From Pseudomonas alcaligenes (GTDB taxonomy: Bacteria > Pseudomonadota > Gammaproteobacteria > Pseudomonadales > Pseudomonadaceae), in assembly GCF_014490745.1 (NCBI RefSeq), contig NZ_LZEU01000001.1:4739501-4803500 (forward strand): 64,000 bases of DNA, written 5' to 3'. Below, piece by piece: positions 56,690-64,000 of the stretch. A program made the position numbers and the translations under genes. Position 1 is the first letter of the stretch, and the number at the start of each line of letters is the position of its first letter. The notes beneath the pieces were generated by a model. That model had not been told where the DNA came from, did not search any database, and worked only from the letters and a program-made list of their open reading frames with translations.

Positions 56690-58761
56690 CCGAACTGGCC
56701 CAGGTGCCAGTGACCGCGCTCAAGGGAGTCGGCGCGGCACTGGCGGAAAAGCTCGCCAAGGTCGGCCTGGAAACCCTGCAGGACGTGCTGTTCCACCTGC
56801 CCCTGCGTTACCAGGATCGCACCCGCGTGGTACCGATCGGCGCCCTGCGCCCCGGCCAGGACGCGGTGATCGAAGGGGTGGTGGCCGGTGCCGATATCGT
56901 CATGGGCAAGCGCCGCAGCCTGCTGGTACGCCTGCAGGACGGCAGCGGCACCCTCAGCCTGCGCTTCTACCACTTCAGCCAGGCCCAGCGTGACGGTCTC
57001 AAGCGCGGCACCCAGGTGCGCTGCTACGGTGAGGCGCGCCCCGGCGCCTCCGGCCTGGAGATCTACCACCCGGAATACCGCACCCTCGGCGCCGACGAAG
57101 TGGCGCCGGTGGAGCAGACCCTGACGCCGATCTACCCGACCACCGAAGGCCTCACCCAGCAGCGCCTGCGCAGCCTCAGCCAGCTGGCCCTGGCCCGCCT
57201 CGGCCCGCACAGCCTGCCGGACTGGCTGCCGGAAGAACTGGCCCGCGATTACCGCCTCGGCGCGCTGGACGAAGCGATCCGCTACCTGCACCGGCCACCG
57301 CCGGATGCCGACCTGGAAGAACTGGCCGAAGGCCGCCACTGGGCCCAGCATCGCCTGGCCTTCGAGGAACTGCTGACCCACCAGCTGTCGCTGCAGCGCC
57401 TGCGCGAGCAGGTTCGTGCCCAGCAGGCACCGCGCCTGCCGCTGGCCAAGCGCCTGCCGCAGCTGTTCCTGCACAACCTCGGCTTCCAGCCCACCGGCGC
57501 GCAGCAGCGGGTCGGCGCCGAGATCGCCTACGACCTCAGCCAGGACGAGCCGATGCTGCGTCTGGTGCAGGGTGACGTCGGCGCCGGCAAGACCGTGGTC
57601 GCCGCCCTGGCCGCCCTGCAGGCACTGGAAGCCGGCTACCAGGTGGCGCTGATGGCGCCCACCGAGATCCTCGCCGAGCAGCACTTCCTCAACTTCACTC
57701 GCTGGCTGGCGCCGCTCGGCATCGAAGTTGCCTGGCTGGCCGGCAAGCTCAAGGGCAAGGCGCGCGCCGCTGCCCTGGAGCAGATCGCCGGCGGCTGCCC
57801 GATGGTGGTCGGCACCCATGCGCTGTTCCAGGACGAAGTGCAATTCCAGCGCCTGGCCCTGGCGATCATCGACGAGCAGCACCGCTTCGGCGTGCAGCAG
57901 CGCCTGGCCCTACGGCAGAAAGGCATCAACGGCCGCCTCTGCCCGCACCAGTTGATCATGACCGCCACGCCCATCCCGCGCACCCTGGCGATGAGCGCCT
58001 ACGCCGACCTCGACACCTCGATCCTCGACGAACTGCCGCCCGGGCGCACCCCGGTGAACACCCTGGTGATCGCCGACAGCCGCCGCCTCGAAGTGGTCGA
58101 GCGGGTGCGCGCCGCCTGCCGCGAAGGGCGCCAGGCCTACTGGGTGTGCACCCTGATCGAGGAATCCGAGGAGCTCACTTGCCAGGCTGCCGAGACCAGC
58201 TTCGAGGAGCTTTCCGCAGCGCTGGGCGAGCTGCGTGTGGGCCTGATTCACGGGCGCATGAAGCCGGCCGAGAAGGCCGCGGTGATGGACGAGTTCAAGC
58301 GCGGCGAGCTGCAGCTGCTGGTCGCCACCACCGTGATCGAGGTCGGTGTCGACGTACCCAACGCCAGCCTGATGATCATCGAGAACCCCGAGCGCCTGGG
58401 CCTGGCCCAGCTGCACCAGCTGCGCGGTCGGGTCGGCCGCGGCAGCGCCGCCAGCCACTGCGTGCTGCTCTACCACGCGCCGCTGTCGCAGCTGGGCCGC
58501 GAGCGCCTGGCGATCATGCGCGAGACCTGCGACGGCTTTGTCATCGCGGAAAAGGATCTGGAACTGCGCGGCCCCGGCGAAATGCTCGGCACCCGCCAGA
58601 CCGGTCTGCTGCAGTTCAAGGTCGCCGACCTGATGCGCGACGCCGACCTGCTGCCGGCCGTGCGCGACGCCGCCCAGGCCCTGCTGGAACACTGGCCGCA
58701 GCACGTCAGCCCGCTGCTCGAACGCTGGTTGCGCCATGGCCAGCAATATGGCCAAGTGTGA
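56686..58761 (+). CDS. recG: ATP-dependent DNA helicase RecG
   Basis: The 691-residue helicase remodels stalled forks and Holliday junctions. It has the N-terminal wedge (OB-like) domain, Walker A QGDVGAGKTVVAALAA, Walker B IIDEQHRFGVQQR, TATPIPRTLAM, then C-terminal motifs VATTVIEVGVDVPNA and QLRGRVGRG and the QTGLLQFKVADLMRD block. Coupled to oxyR. Confidence 0.97.
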   Translation: MTELAQVPVTALKGVGAALAEKLAKVGLETLQDVLFHLPLRYQDRTRVVPIGALRPGQDAVIEGVVAGADIVMGKRRSLLVRLQDGSGTLSLRFYHFSQAQRDGLKRGTQVRCYGEARPGASGLEIYHPEYRTLGADEVAPVEQTLTPIYPTTEGLTQQRLRSLSQLALARLGPHSLPDWLPEELARDYRLGALDEAIRYLHRPPPDADLEELAEGRHWAQHRLAFEELLTHQLSLQRLREQVRAQQAPRLPLAKRLPQLFLHNLGFQPTGAQQRVGAEIAYDLSQDEPMLRLVQGDVGAGKTVVAALAALQALEAGYQVALMAPTEILAEQHFLNFTRWLAPLGIEVAWLAGKLKGKARAAALEQIAGGCPMVVGTHALFQDEVQFQRLALAIIDEQHRFGVQQRLALRQKGINGRLCPHQLIMTATPIPRTLAMSAYADLDTSILDELPPGRTPVNTLVIADSRRLEVVERVRAACREGRQAYWVCTLIEESEELTCQAAETSFEELSAALGELRVGLIHGRMKPAEKAAVMDEFKRGELQLLVATTVIEVGVDVPNASLMIIENPERLGLAQLHQLRGRVGRGSAASHCVLLYHAPLSQLGRERLAIMRETCDGFVIAEKDLELRGPGEMLGTRQTGLLQFKVADLMRDADLLPAVRDAAQALLEHWPQHVSPLLERWLRHGQQYGQV

Positions 58762-58863
58762 GCCAGCACACAGCGCTCCGCTGGTCACCTGTCCGGCGGT
58801 CGCGCCGACTGGGCGGAGCGCTGGTTATACTCCTCGCAGTCGTTTCCTAGCCGGATGCCGTCC

Positions 58864-60273
58864 ATGACTGAAGTCGCCCTCGCCCCCGATTCTGCGCCGC
58901 GTCCGCCGGCGGTGATCCTGCAACTGCTGGAAAAGCTCGGCGTGGCCTGCCATATCCGCCACGACCATCCGGCCCTGCCCGCCGCCCGCCGCGTCCAGGT
59001 CGCCCTGCTCGACGATGCCGTCGGTGCCCTGCTGGTGCTGTTTCCGCAGAGCCTGCTGCTGGATCTCAACCGTCTGGCCGAGCTGACCGGGCGCAAGCTC
59101 GCCGCGGTCAAGCCGGAGCGCATGGAGCGCATGCTCGGCAAGCACAACCTCAGCGTGCTGCCAGGCCTGCCGCCGCTGACCAGCTCGCCCTGCCTGTATG
59201 ACGAACGCATGCTGCAGGAACCCAGCCTGCTGGTGGAGTCCGGGCAACCCGGCGTGCTGCTGGAAATCGCCAGCGACGCGTTCAAGACCATCCTGCTGAG
59301 CAAGGCCAGTGCCGCGCGCTTCGGCGAGCCGGTGCTGGCGATCAAGCCCAACCTCGATCGCCCCGACGACGACCGTGCGGAAATCACCCAGGCGGTGCAG
59401 GCCTTCACCGCCCGCCGGATCCAGCAGCGCCTGGAAGAGACCATCGAGATTCCGCCGCTGCCGGAAACCGCGCAGAAGATCATCAAGCTGCGTGTCGACC
59501 CGGACGCCACCGTCGATGACATCACCGGTGTGGTCGAGACCGACCCGGCGCTGGCCGCCCAGGTGGTCAGCTGGGCCGCCTCGCCCTACTACGCCGCCCC
59601 CGGCAAAATCCGCTCGGTGGAAGACGCCATCGTCCGCGTGCTGGGCTTCGACCTGGTGATCAACCTGGCCCTCGGCCTGGCCCTGGGCAAGACCCTGAGC
59701 CTGCCCAAGGATCACCCGCAACAGACCACCCCCTACTGGCAGCAGGCGATCTACAGCGCCGCCGTGATCGAGGGCCTGACCCGCGCCATGCCGCGTGCGC
59801 AGCGCCCGGAAGCCGGCCTGACCTACCTCGCCGGGCTGCTGCACAACTTTGGCTATCTGGTGCTGGCGCATGTGTTCCCGCCGCACTTCTCGCTGATCTG
59901 CCGGCATCTGGAGGTCAACCCGCACCTGCCGCCGAGCTATATCGAACAGCACCTGCTGGGCATCAGCCGCGAGCAGATCGGCGCCTGGCTGATGCGTTTC
60001 TGGGACATGCCGGAAGAGCTGGCCAGCGCCCTGCGCTTCCAGCACGACCCGGACTACGACGGCCCGCACAGCGCCTACTCGAACCTGGTGTGCCTGGCGG
60101 TCAGCCTGCTGCGCAACCGCGGCATCGGCAGCGGCCCGCAGGGCGAGATTCCGGACAGCCTGTTCGAACGCCTGGGCATCAGCCGCGACAAGGCCGACGA
60201 TGCGCTGAACAAGGTGTTGCAGGCGGAAGTGGCGCTGCGCGAACTGGCCTCGCAGTTCAACCACCCGCACTGA
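58864..60273 (+). CDS. YbaK-like domain fused to HDOD domain
   Basis: The product is 469 residues from ATG 58864 (MTEVALAPDS). Residues 15-160 look like a YbaK/aminoacyl-tRNA-deacylase domain (LLEKLGVACHIRHDHPALPAA, LAELTGRKLAAVKPERMERMLG), and residues about 195-400 are HDOD (IPPLPETAQKIIKLRVDPDATVDD and AGLTYLAGLLHNFGYLVLAHVF, where the HD metal pair is not complete). HDOD proteins act in signalling without known catalysis. The same gene follows recG in PAO1. A link between tRNA-editing-type ligands and signalling is only a guess. Confidence 0.85.
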   Translation: MTEVALAPDSAPRPPAVILQLLEKLGVACHIRHDHPALPAARRVQVALLDDAVGALLVLFPQSLLLDLNRLAELTGRKLAAVKPERMERMLGKHNLSVLPGLPPLTSSPCLYDERMLQEPSLLVESGQPGVLLEIASDAFKTILLSKASAARFGEPVLAIKPNLDRPDDDRAEITQAVQAFTARRIQQRLEETIEIPPLPETAQKIIKLRVDPDATVDDITGVVETDPALAAQVVSWAASPYYAAPGKIRSVEDAIVRVLGFDLVINLALGLALGKTLSLPKDHPQQTTPYWQQAIYSAAVIEGLTRAMPRAQRPEAGLTYLAGLLHNFGYLVLAHVFPPHFSLICRHLEVNPHLPPSYIEQHLLGISREQIGAWLMRFWDMPEELASALRFQHDPDYDGPHSAYSNLVCLAVSLLRNRGIGSGPQGEIPDSLFERLGISRDKADDALNKVLQAEVALRELASQFNHPH

Positions 60274-60496
60274 GAACCTGTCTCGGATCTCTTGATCGTC
60301 GGCCATGCAGCGTTACAACGCAGTAACAGCCGCAGGCTGGTCAATCGAGCTCGGAAAGCCGCTTGCGGCTAACGCGCTTTAGCGTGACCCGAAGGGCGAG
60401 TGAAACGAGTACTGCTCATTTACACCTCGTAAACTCCGCGTCCTCGCCCGATTTCGCCTTGCCTGGCTCTAGCTCAAAAGACCCGAAACAGCTTCT
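60273..60496. repeat. MITE-like interspersed repeat
   Basis: About 224 bp between the HDOD gene and the isomerase gene is flanked by imperfect 18-bp inverted repeats: AGAACCTGTCTCGGATCT at 60273-60290 and the reverse complement AGAAGCTGTTTCGGGTCT of 60479-60496, 14 of 18 identical. TGAG lies next to both ends (60271-60274 and 60496-60499), a possible target duplication. Inside there is no gene. The internal text (CATGCAGCGTTACAACGCAG, TTACACCTCGTAAACTCCGC) resembles a repeat I recall from intergenic regions of other pseudomonads. Confidence 0.6.
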
Positions 60497-60504
60497 GAGA
60501 AAAA

Positions 60505-60525
60505 CCGCCCGAGCAACTCGGGCGG
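60505..60525 (-). terminator. Terminator of the isomerase gene
   Basis: CCGCCCGAG-TTG-CTCGGGCGG on the minus strand is followed by TTTTTC, 10 bp after the stop. Confidence 0.9.
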
Positions 60526-60535
60526 GCTTGCCGGC

Positions 60536-61132
60536 CTACTGGGCCTGCAGCGCTTCGCGGACGAAGTCCAGACGATCCTGACCGAAGAACAGCTCGTTGC
60601 CGACGAACATGCTCGGCGCGCCGAACACTCCGCGGCGTACCGCTTCCTCGGTAGTGGCCTTGAGTACGTCCTTCACTTCCTGCTCAGCCGTCAGCGCCAG
60701 CAACGCCTGCGGCTCGAAGCCAGCCTCGGCCAGCACCTTGCCCAGCACCGCCAGATCCCCCAGGTTCTGCCCGTCCACCCAGAGGGCACGGAAAATGGTG
60801 GTGATGAAGGCCTCGAAACGCTCCGGCATGCGCAGCTGCACGGCCACCGCGCCACGCATCAGGCCCAGGGTGTTGATCGGGAAGTGCGGGTTGAACTGCA
60901 TCGGCACCCCGTAGCGACGGGCGAAGCGCTGCAGATCCTGGATCATGAAGCGGCCCTTGCTGGGGATGGTGATAGGCGAGGCATTGCCGGTGGCCTGGAA
61001 CACGCCACCGAGCAGCATCGGCTTGTAGATCAGCGCGGCCCCCTGCTCGGCGCACAGCGCCGGTAGCTGAGTCCAGGCCAGGTAGGTGGCCGGGCTGCCG
61101 AAGTCGAAGTAGAACTCGACGGATTTGCTCAT
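60536..61132 (-). CDS. 2-hydroxychromene-2-carboxylate isomerase family (DsbA-like fold)
   Basis: The 198-residue product starts MSKSVEFYFDFGSPATYLAWTQ and has KPMLLGGVFQATGN, FNPHFPINTL and a C-terminal GVFGAPSMFVGNELFFGQDRLDF, the pattern of kappa-class-GST-like HCCA isomerases. The active serine of the family is probably in DFGSPATY. The likely role is glutathione-dependent isomerisation of an aromatic or other electrophile; the substrate is unknown. It shares its strand with the SDR gene upstream, 164 bp apart. Confidence 0.9.
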   Translation of the reverse strand: MSKSVEFYFDFGSPATYLAWTQLPALCAEQGAALIYKPMLLGGVFQATGNASPITIPSKGRFMIQDLQRFARRYGVPMQFNPHFPINTLGLMRGAVAVQLRMPERFEAFITTIFRALWVDGQNLGDLAVLGKVLAEAGFEPQALLALTAEQEVKDVLKATTEEAVRRGVFGAPSMFVGNELFFGQDRLDFVREALQAQ

Positions 61133-61296
61133 AAGGGTTTCTCGCTTTTTGTTGTTTGGGACACTCAGACGCTGCACGACTGAGCGAGCGGCGGGTCAGG
61201 CAAGGCGGCCGGCTGGGGAAAAAGCGCAGTTGGCTGTAGCCAATGAGCATTTTTCACCAGCCGGCCAACGCCGCATCACCCCCGCGCAGCCAGTCG

Positions 61297-62037
61297 TTAC
61301 CACTTTTCCATCCAGGGGCGCAGATCCAGCTCAAATGTCCAGGCATCACGCGGCTGGGCATGCAGGAACCAGTAACTGTCGGCGATATGCTCGGGGTTGA
61401 GGATGCCGTCCTGCTCCTTGCGCGCATACATGTCCGGGAAGGTATCGCGGATAAAGGCGGTGTCGATGGCGCCATCCACCACCACGTGGCCGACATGGAT
61501 GTTCCGCGGCCCCAGCTCGCGCGCCATGCTCTGCGCCAGGGCGCGGATGCCGTGCTTGGCGCCGGCGAAGGCGGCGAAGTGCGAGGCGCCGCGCAGGCCG
61601 GCGGTGGCGCCGGTGAACAGGATGGTGCCGCGTCCGCGGGTGACCATGCGCCGCGCCACCGCCTGAGCGGTGAGGAAGCCGGCGAAGCAGGCCATCTCCC
61701 AGATCTTGAAGTACTTGCGCGCGGTCTCCTCGAGGATGCTGCACGGCACGTTGGCGCCGATATTGAAGACGAACGCCTCGATCGGCCCGATGCTGCTCTC
61801 GATCTGCTCGACCAGGGCCGCCACCTCCTCTTCCTTGCGCGCGTCGGAGGCGAAACCGTAGGCCTCGCCACCCGCGGCGCGGATCTCGTCGACCAGCGGC
61901 TGCAGCTTGTCGGCGCTGCGCCGGGTCACACAGGCGATGTAACCCTCGCGGGCGAAACGCTTGGCGATGGCGCCACCGGTGGCATCGCCGGCGCCGATCA
62001 CCAGCACCACTTTCTTGTCGTTGCTTTGCGTGCTCAT
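61297..62037 (-). CDS. SDR-family oxidoreductase
   Basis: The 246-residue product has the cofactor motif VVLVIGAGDATGGAIAKRF (a variant of TGxxxGxG), and NIGAN in place of NNAG. The usual YxxxK is replaced: the region reads GASHFAAFAGAKHGIRALAQ, with F where tyrosine is normal (FAGAKHG). Such members may act on unusual substrates or be weak enzymes. It is divergent from a TetR gene with a palindromic operator between them, so it is probably repressed by that regulator. Confidence 0.85.
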   Translation of the reverse strand: MSTQSNDKKVVLVIGAGDATGGAIAKRFAREGYIACVTRRSADKLQPLVDEIRAAGGEAYGFASDARKEEEVAALVEQIESSIGPIEAFVFNIGANVPCSILEETARKYFKIWEMACFAGFLTAQAVARRMVTRGRGTILFTGATAGLRGASHFAAFAGAKHGIRALAQSMARELGPRNIHVGHVVVDGAIDTAFIRDTFPDMYARKEQDGILNPEHIADSYWFLHAQPRDAWTFELDLRPWMEKW

Positions 62038-62058
62038 GCTGCTTGCCTCTCTTTACTA

Positions 62059-62083
62059 AACGGTCGTTAGCTAAACGAACGTT
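62059..62083. promoter_or_regulatory. Palindromic TetR-type operator
   Basis: AACGGTCGTTAGC and AACGTTCGTTTAGC face each other across 62059-62083. The half-site AACGNTCGTT resembles known TetR operators with the core CGNTCGTTTA. It lies 22 bp from the SDR start and 47 bp from the TetR start, so it could control both. Confidence 0.75.
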
Positions 62084-62129
62084 ATGCTACGCTCTGCTCA
62101 TCGTCAAGCGCTGCCATTGCGGAGACCCT

Positions 62130-62714
62130 ATGCGCTACTCGAGCAACCACAAGGCCGAAACCCGCGAACGCCTGCTGCAGAGCAGCGGCGCCATCGCCAA
62201 GCATGGCGGTTTCGCCAGCACCGGAGTGGACGGCCTGATGAAGGCCATCGGCCTCAGCGGCGGCGCCTTCTACAGCCACTTCCCGTCCAAGGATGCGCTG
62301 TTCGCCGCCATCGTCGAGCGCGAGCTGAGCCACAGCCTGCAACTGCTCGGCGACAACGCGGAGAACAGCCGCGCCAAGCTGCAGCACTGCCTGGACATCT
62401 ACCTGAGCATGGCCCATGTGCAGCAGCCGGACAGCGGCTGCGCGATTCCCAGCCTGGGCGCCGAGATCGCCCGCGCCGACCTCGCCGTGCGCGAGCAGGC
62501 CGAACACTGGCTGGTGCGCCTGCAGCAGGCCTGGAGCGGCGTACTGGGCAGCGCCGACCTGGCCTGGGCGATCCTCGCCCAGTGCGTGGGCGCCCTAGTG
62601 GTGGCGCGCATGCTGGCCACGCCGCAGCGCCAGGAAGAAGTACTGGGCGCCAGCAAGGCGCTGCTGGCGGAGTCTCTCGCACGCTGCGATGAAACGCCGA
62701 AAGTAGCGAAATAG
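62130..62714 (+). CDS. TetR-family transcriptional regulator
   Basis: The 194-residue product from ATG 62130 (GGAGA upstream) has the TetR helix-turn-helix HGGFASTGVDGLMKAIGLSGGAFYSHFPSKD in residues 22-52 and a TetR_C-type ligand domain. It is divergent from the SDR gene and probably represses it and itself. The extension to 62043 would run through the operator and is rejected. Confidence 0.92.
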   Translation: MRYSSNHKAETRERLLQSSGAIAKHGGFASTGVDGLMKAIGLSGGAFYSHFPSKDALFAAIVERELSHSLQLLGDNAENSRAKLQHCLDIYLSMAHVQQPDSGCAIPSLGAEIARADLAVREQAEHWLVRLQQAWSGVLGSADLAWAILAQCVGALVVARMLATPQRQEEVLGASKALLAESLARCDETPKVAK

Positions 62715-62867
62715 AGCCTTCCCTATCGCCAACCCTAGCGCCCGCGGGCTAACCTGACGAAGTGCCAGGCCCTTCGTCGGGCCGGCCTGGCCAGACGTCC
62801 GGCAATCCGTAGACTGTGCGCCGCCATTTACCCAGCGCCACTATTTCGCCATCACCCAGAGGTTTCC

Positions 62868-64000
62868 ATGTCCGCCCCGGCTGCCGCACCCCAAGTCCTC
62901 ATAGCCGAGGCCAACCCCTGGATTGCCGATCTGCTGGCCCAGTTGGTGCTCGATGCCCGCAGCGACGCACAGGTGCTCAAGGTCGACGACGGCAGCGCCG
63001 CCCTGGCGCGCTGCCGCCGCCAGCTGCCGGATCTGGTGATCGCCGACGGCGAACTGGGCGGGCTCGACGGCATCGAGCTGCTGCGCCAGCTGCGCCGCCA
63101 TCCGCGCACCCCGGCTCTGCCCTATATCCTGATCAGCAACCGCGTCGACGCCAGCAGTGTGCGTGCGGCATTGCCGCTGGCCCCCACCGCCTACCTGGCC
63201 AAGCCGTTCAATGCCGAACACCTGCGCCAACGCCTGCAGACCCTGCTGGGCAACGCCACGGCAGCGCCGGCGTGCCCGCCGCCCCTGCTGGTCGACAGCC
63301 TCGAGCATTATCTCGACAGCGTGCGCGAGGAAGGCCAGGGCGCACCGCTGCTGGCCGATGTGCGCAGCGCCGTGAGCCGTAGTCTGCAGGCCAGCGAAAC
63401 CGACCTGGGCGAGCTGGCCAGCGAGTTCGCCCGCGACCCGCAGATCACCGCGCGCCTGATCGCCGTGGCCAACAGCGCCGGCGAACAGCGCAGCGGCGCC
63501 TGCCAGACCCTGTCCCAGGCCCTGCAGCGTCTGGGCGTGGCGCGCAGCCTGAACCTGGTGCTGGGCCTGGCCATCCAGCGCAATGCTCTGCTGCAGGATC
63601 CGCGCTTGGCCGAGCTGGCCAGCCACACCGGCGAGCAGGCCCAGCGCAGCGCCGAGCTGGCTCACTGGCTGGCCGCCCAGCTGCGCCTGGACAACGAGCT
63701 GTGCTACACCGCCGGCCTGTTGCATAACATCGGCGAGCTGGCCCTGCTACGCAGCCTGCAGGACTGGCAGAACGCCGGTGGTGAGCTGAGCAACGAACAG
63801 ATCGACAGCACCCTGCGCCGCCGCGCCGCCGGTTTCGGCTCGGCCCTGCGCATCCGCTGGCGCCTGCCGTTCGGCCTGCGCGAACTGATCGCCGCCTACT
63901 ACGCCTTGGGCAGCGGGGTGTTCTCCCGCGAGGCGCTGGTGCTCAACCTGTGCGCCGAGCTGCTCGCCCTGCCAGCCAATCAAGCCCCGCAGAGCCTGCA
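62868..64000 (+). CDS. Response regulator receiver plus HDOD protein, cut by right edge
   Basis: The frame starts at ATG 62868 with AGAGG nearby and is still open at the window end (377 codons visible). Residues 8-120 form a receiver domain: VLIAEANPWIADLLAQ, phospho-acceptor in DLVIADGELGGLDGIEL, and YLAKPFN with the conserved lysine. An HDOD domain follows (QASETDLGELASEFARDPQITARLIAVAN and TAGLLHNIGELALL). Such proteins are regulatory outputs of two-component systems. It is the second HDOD gene within 5 kb. Confidence 0.85.
   Translation, partial: MSAPAAAPQVLIAEANPWIADLLAQLVLDARSDAQVLKVDDGSAALARCRRQLPDLVIADGELGGLDGIELLRQLRRHPRTPALPYILISNRVDASSVRAALPLAPTAYLAKPFNAEHLRQRLQTLLGNATAAPACPPPLLVDSLEHYLDSVREEGQGAPLLADVRSAVSRSLQASETDLGELASEFARDPQITARLIAVANSAGEQRSGACQTLSQALQRLGVARSLNLVLGLAIQRNALLQDPRLAELASHTGEQAQRSAELAHWLAAQLRLDNELCYTAGLLHNIGELALLRSLQDWQNAGGELSNEQIDSTLRRRAAGFGSALRIRWRLPFGLRELIAAYYALGSGVFSREALVLNLCAELLALPANQAPQSL

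Noticed and set aside
62816..63382. 188-codon frame overlapping the start of the REC-HDOD gene
   Set aside because: Its translation is arginine and proline-rich out-of-frame text; the frame from 62868 has the receiver and HDOD motifs and is open to the window end.

Overview
The window is a piece of a Pseudomonas chromosome, about 65-68% GC by eye, carrying the inner part of one end of a Tn7-like transposon at its left side. From about 14.27 kb to the right edge the genes follow, as far as I remember it, the order of the P. aeruginosa PAO1 comM-to-recG segment (comM, LysR, MATE, GGDEF/EAL, rep, cycB, pauR, dadX, dadA, lrp, pauC, rpmG/rpmB, radC, coaBC, dut, algC, argB, pyrE, crc, rph, yicC, gmk, rpoZ, spoT, ridA, oxyR, recG). 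poxB, xpt and gabT2 are missing from that order, and a spuA-like gene sits next to comM, so this is a Pseudomonas other than P. aeruginosa. No rRNA, tRNA or CRISPR was recognised.

Positions 1-14268 are accessory DNA of lower and uneven GC. Their right half is a complete Tn6022-type transposition module read leftward: tnsA, tnsB, tnsC, tniQ and a tnsF-like gene. The element interrupts comM between the Walker A and Walker B regions. Only the 3' part of comM is in the window; the 5' part and the other transposon end must lie to the left. TnsF (zinc ribbons plus a degenerate tyrosine-recombinase fold) is the published selector of comM for such elements. Tail to tail with it is a gene with the layout of Tn7 TnsE, the selector for replicating and conjugal DNA, so the element may carry two target-choice pathways. 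Three 14-bp TnsB-like sites lie inside the end beside comM and overlap the tnsA promoter region.

The left 6 kb is cargo: the C-terminal half of a TOPRIM-type (OLD-like) protein, an intact IS1182-family element, two small exported proteins, a headless SRAP/YedK remnant, a HEPN protein resembling the ApeA anti-phage family, and a HAD phosphatase-like protein. This looks like defence-related cargo with traces of turnover.

The chromosomal part holds several functional groups. Polyamine catabolism is represented by a spuA-like gamma-glutamyl hydrolase, pauR, a puuB/pauB-like oxidase, an MFS carrier, pauC and a cupin. Alanine catabolism is lrp with dadA-ridA-dadX. Translation, nucleotide and cofactor genes are rpmB-rpmG, coaBC-dut, pyrE, rph, gmk, and rpoZ-spoT with ridA. 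Exopolysaccharide and arginine synthesis are algC (long, membrane-anchored form) and argB. Carbon control is crc, iron uptake energy is exbB-exbD-tonB behind a Fur-like box, and oxidative stress and repair are oxyR-recG. The right edge has a TetR/SDR pair with a clear operator and a REC-HDOD gene cut by the window end. A MITE-like repeat lies at about 60.3-60.5 kb.
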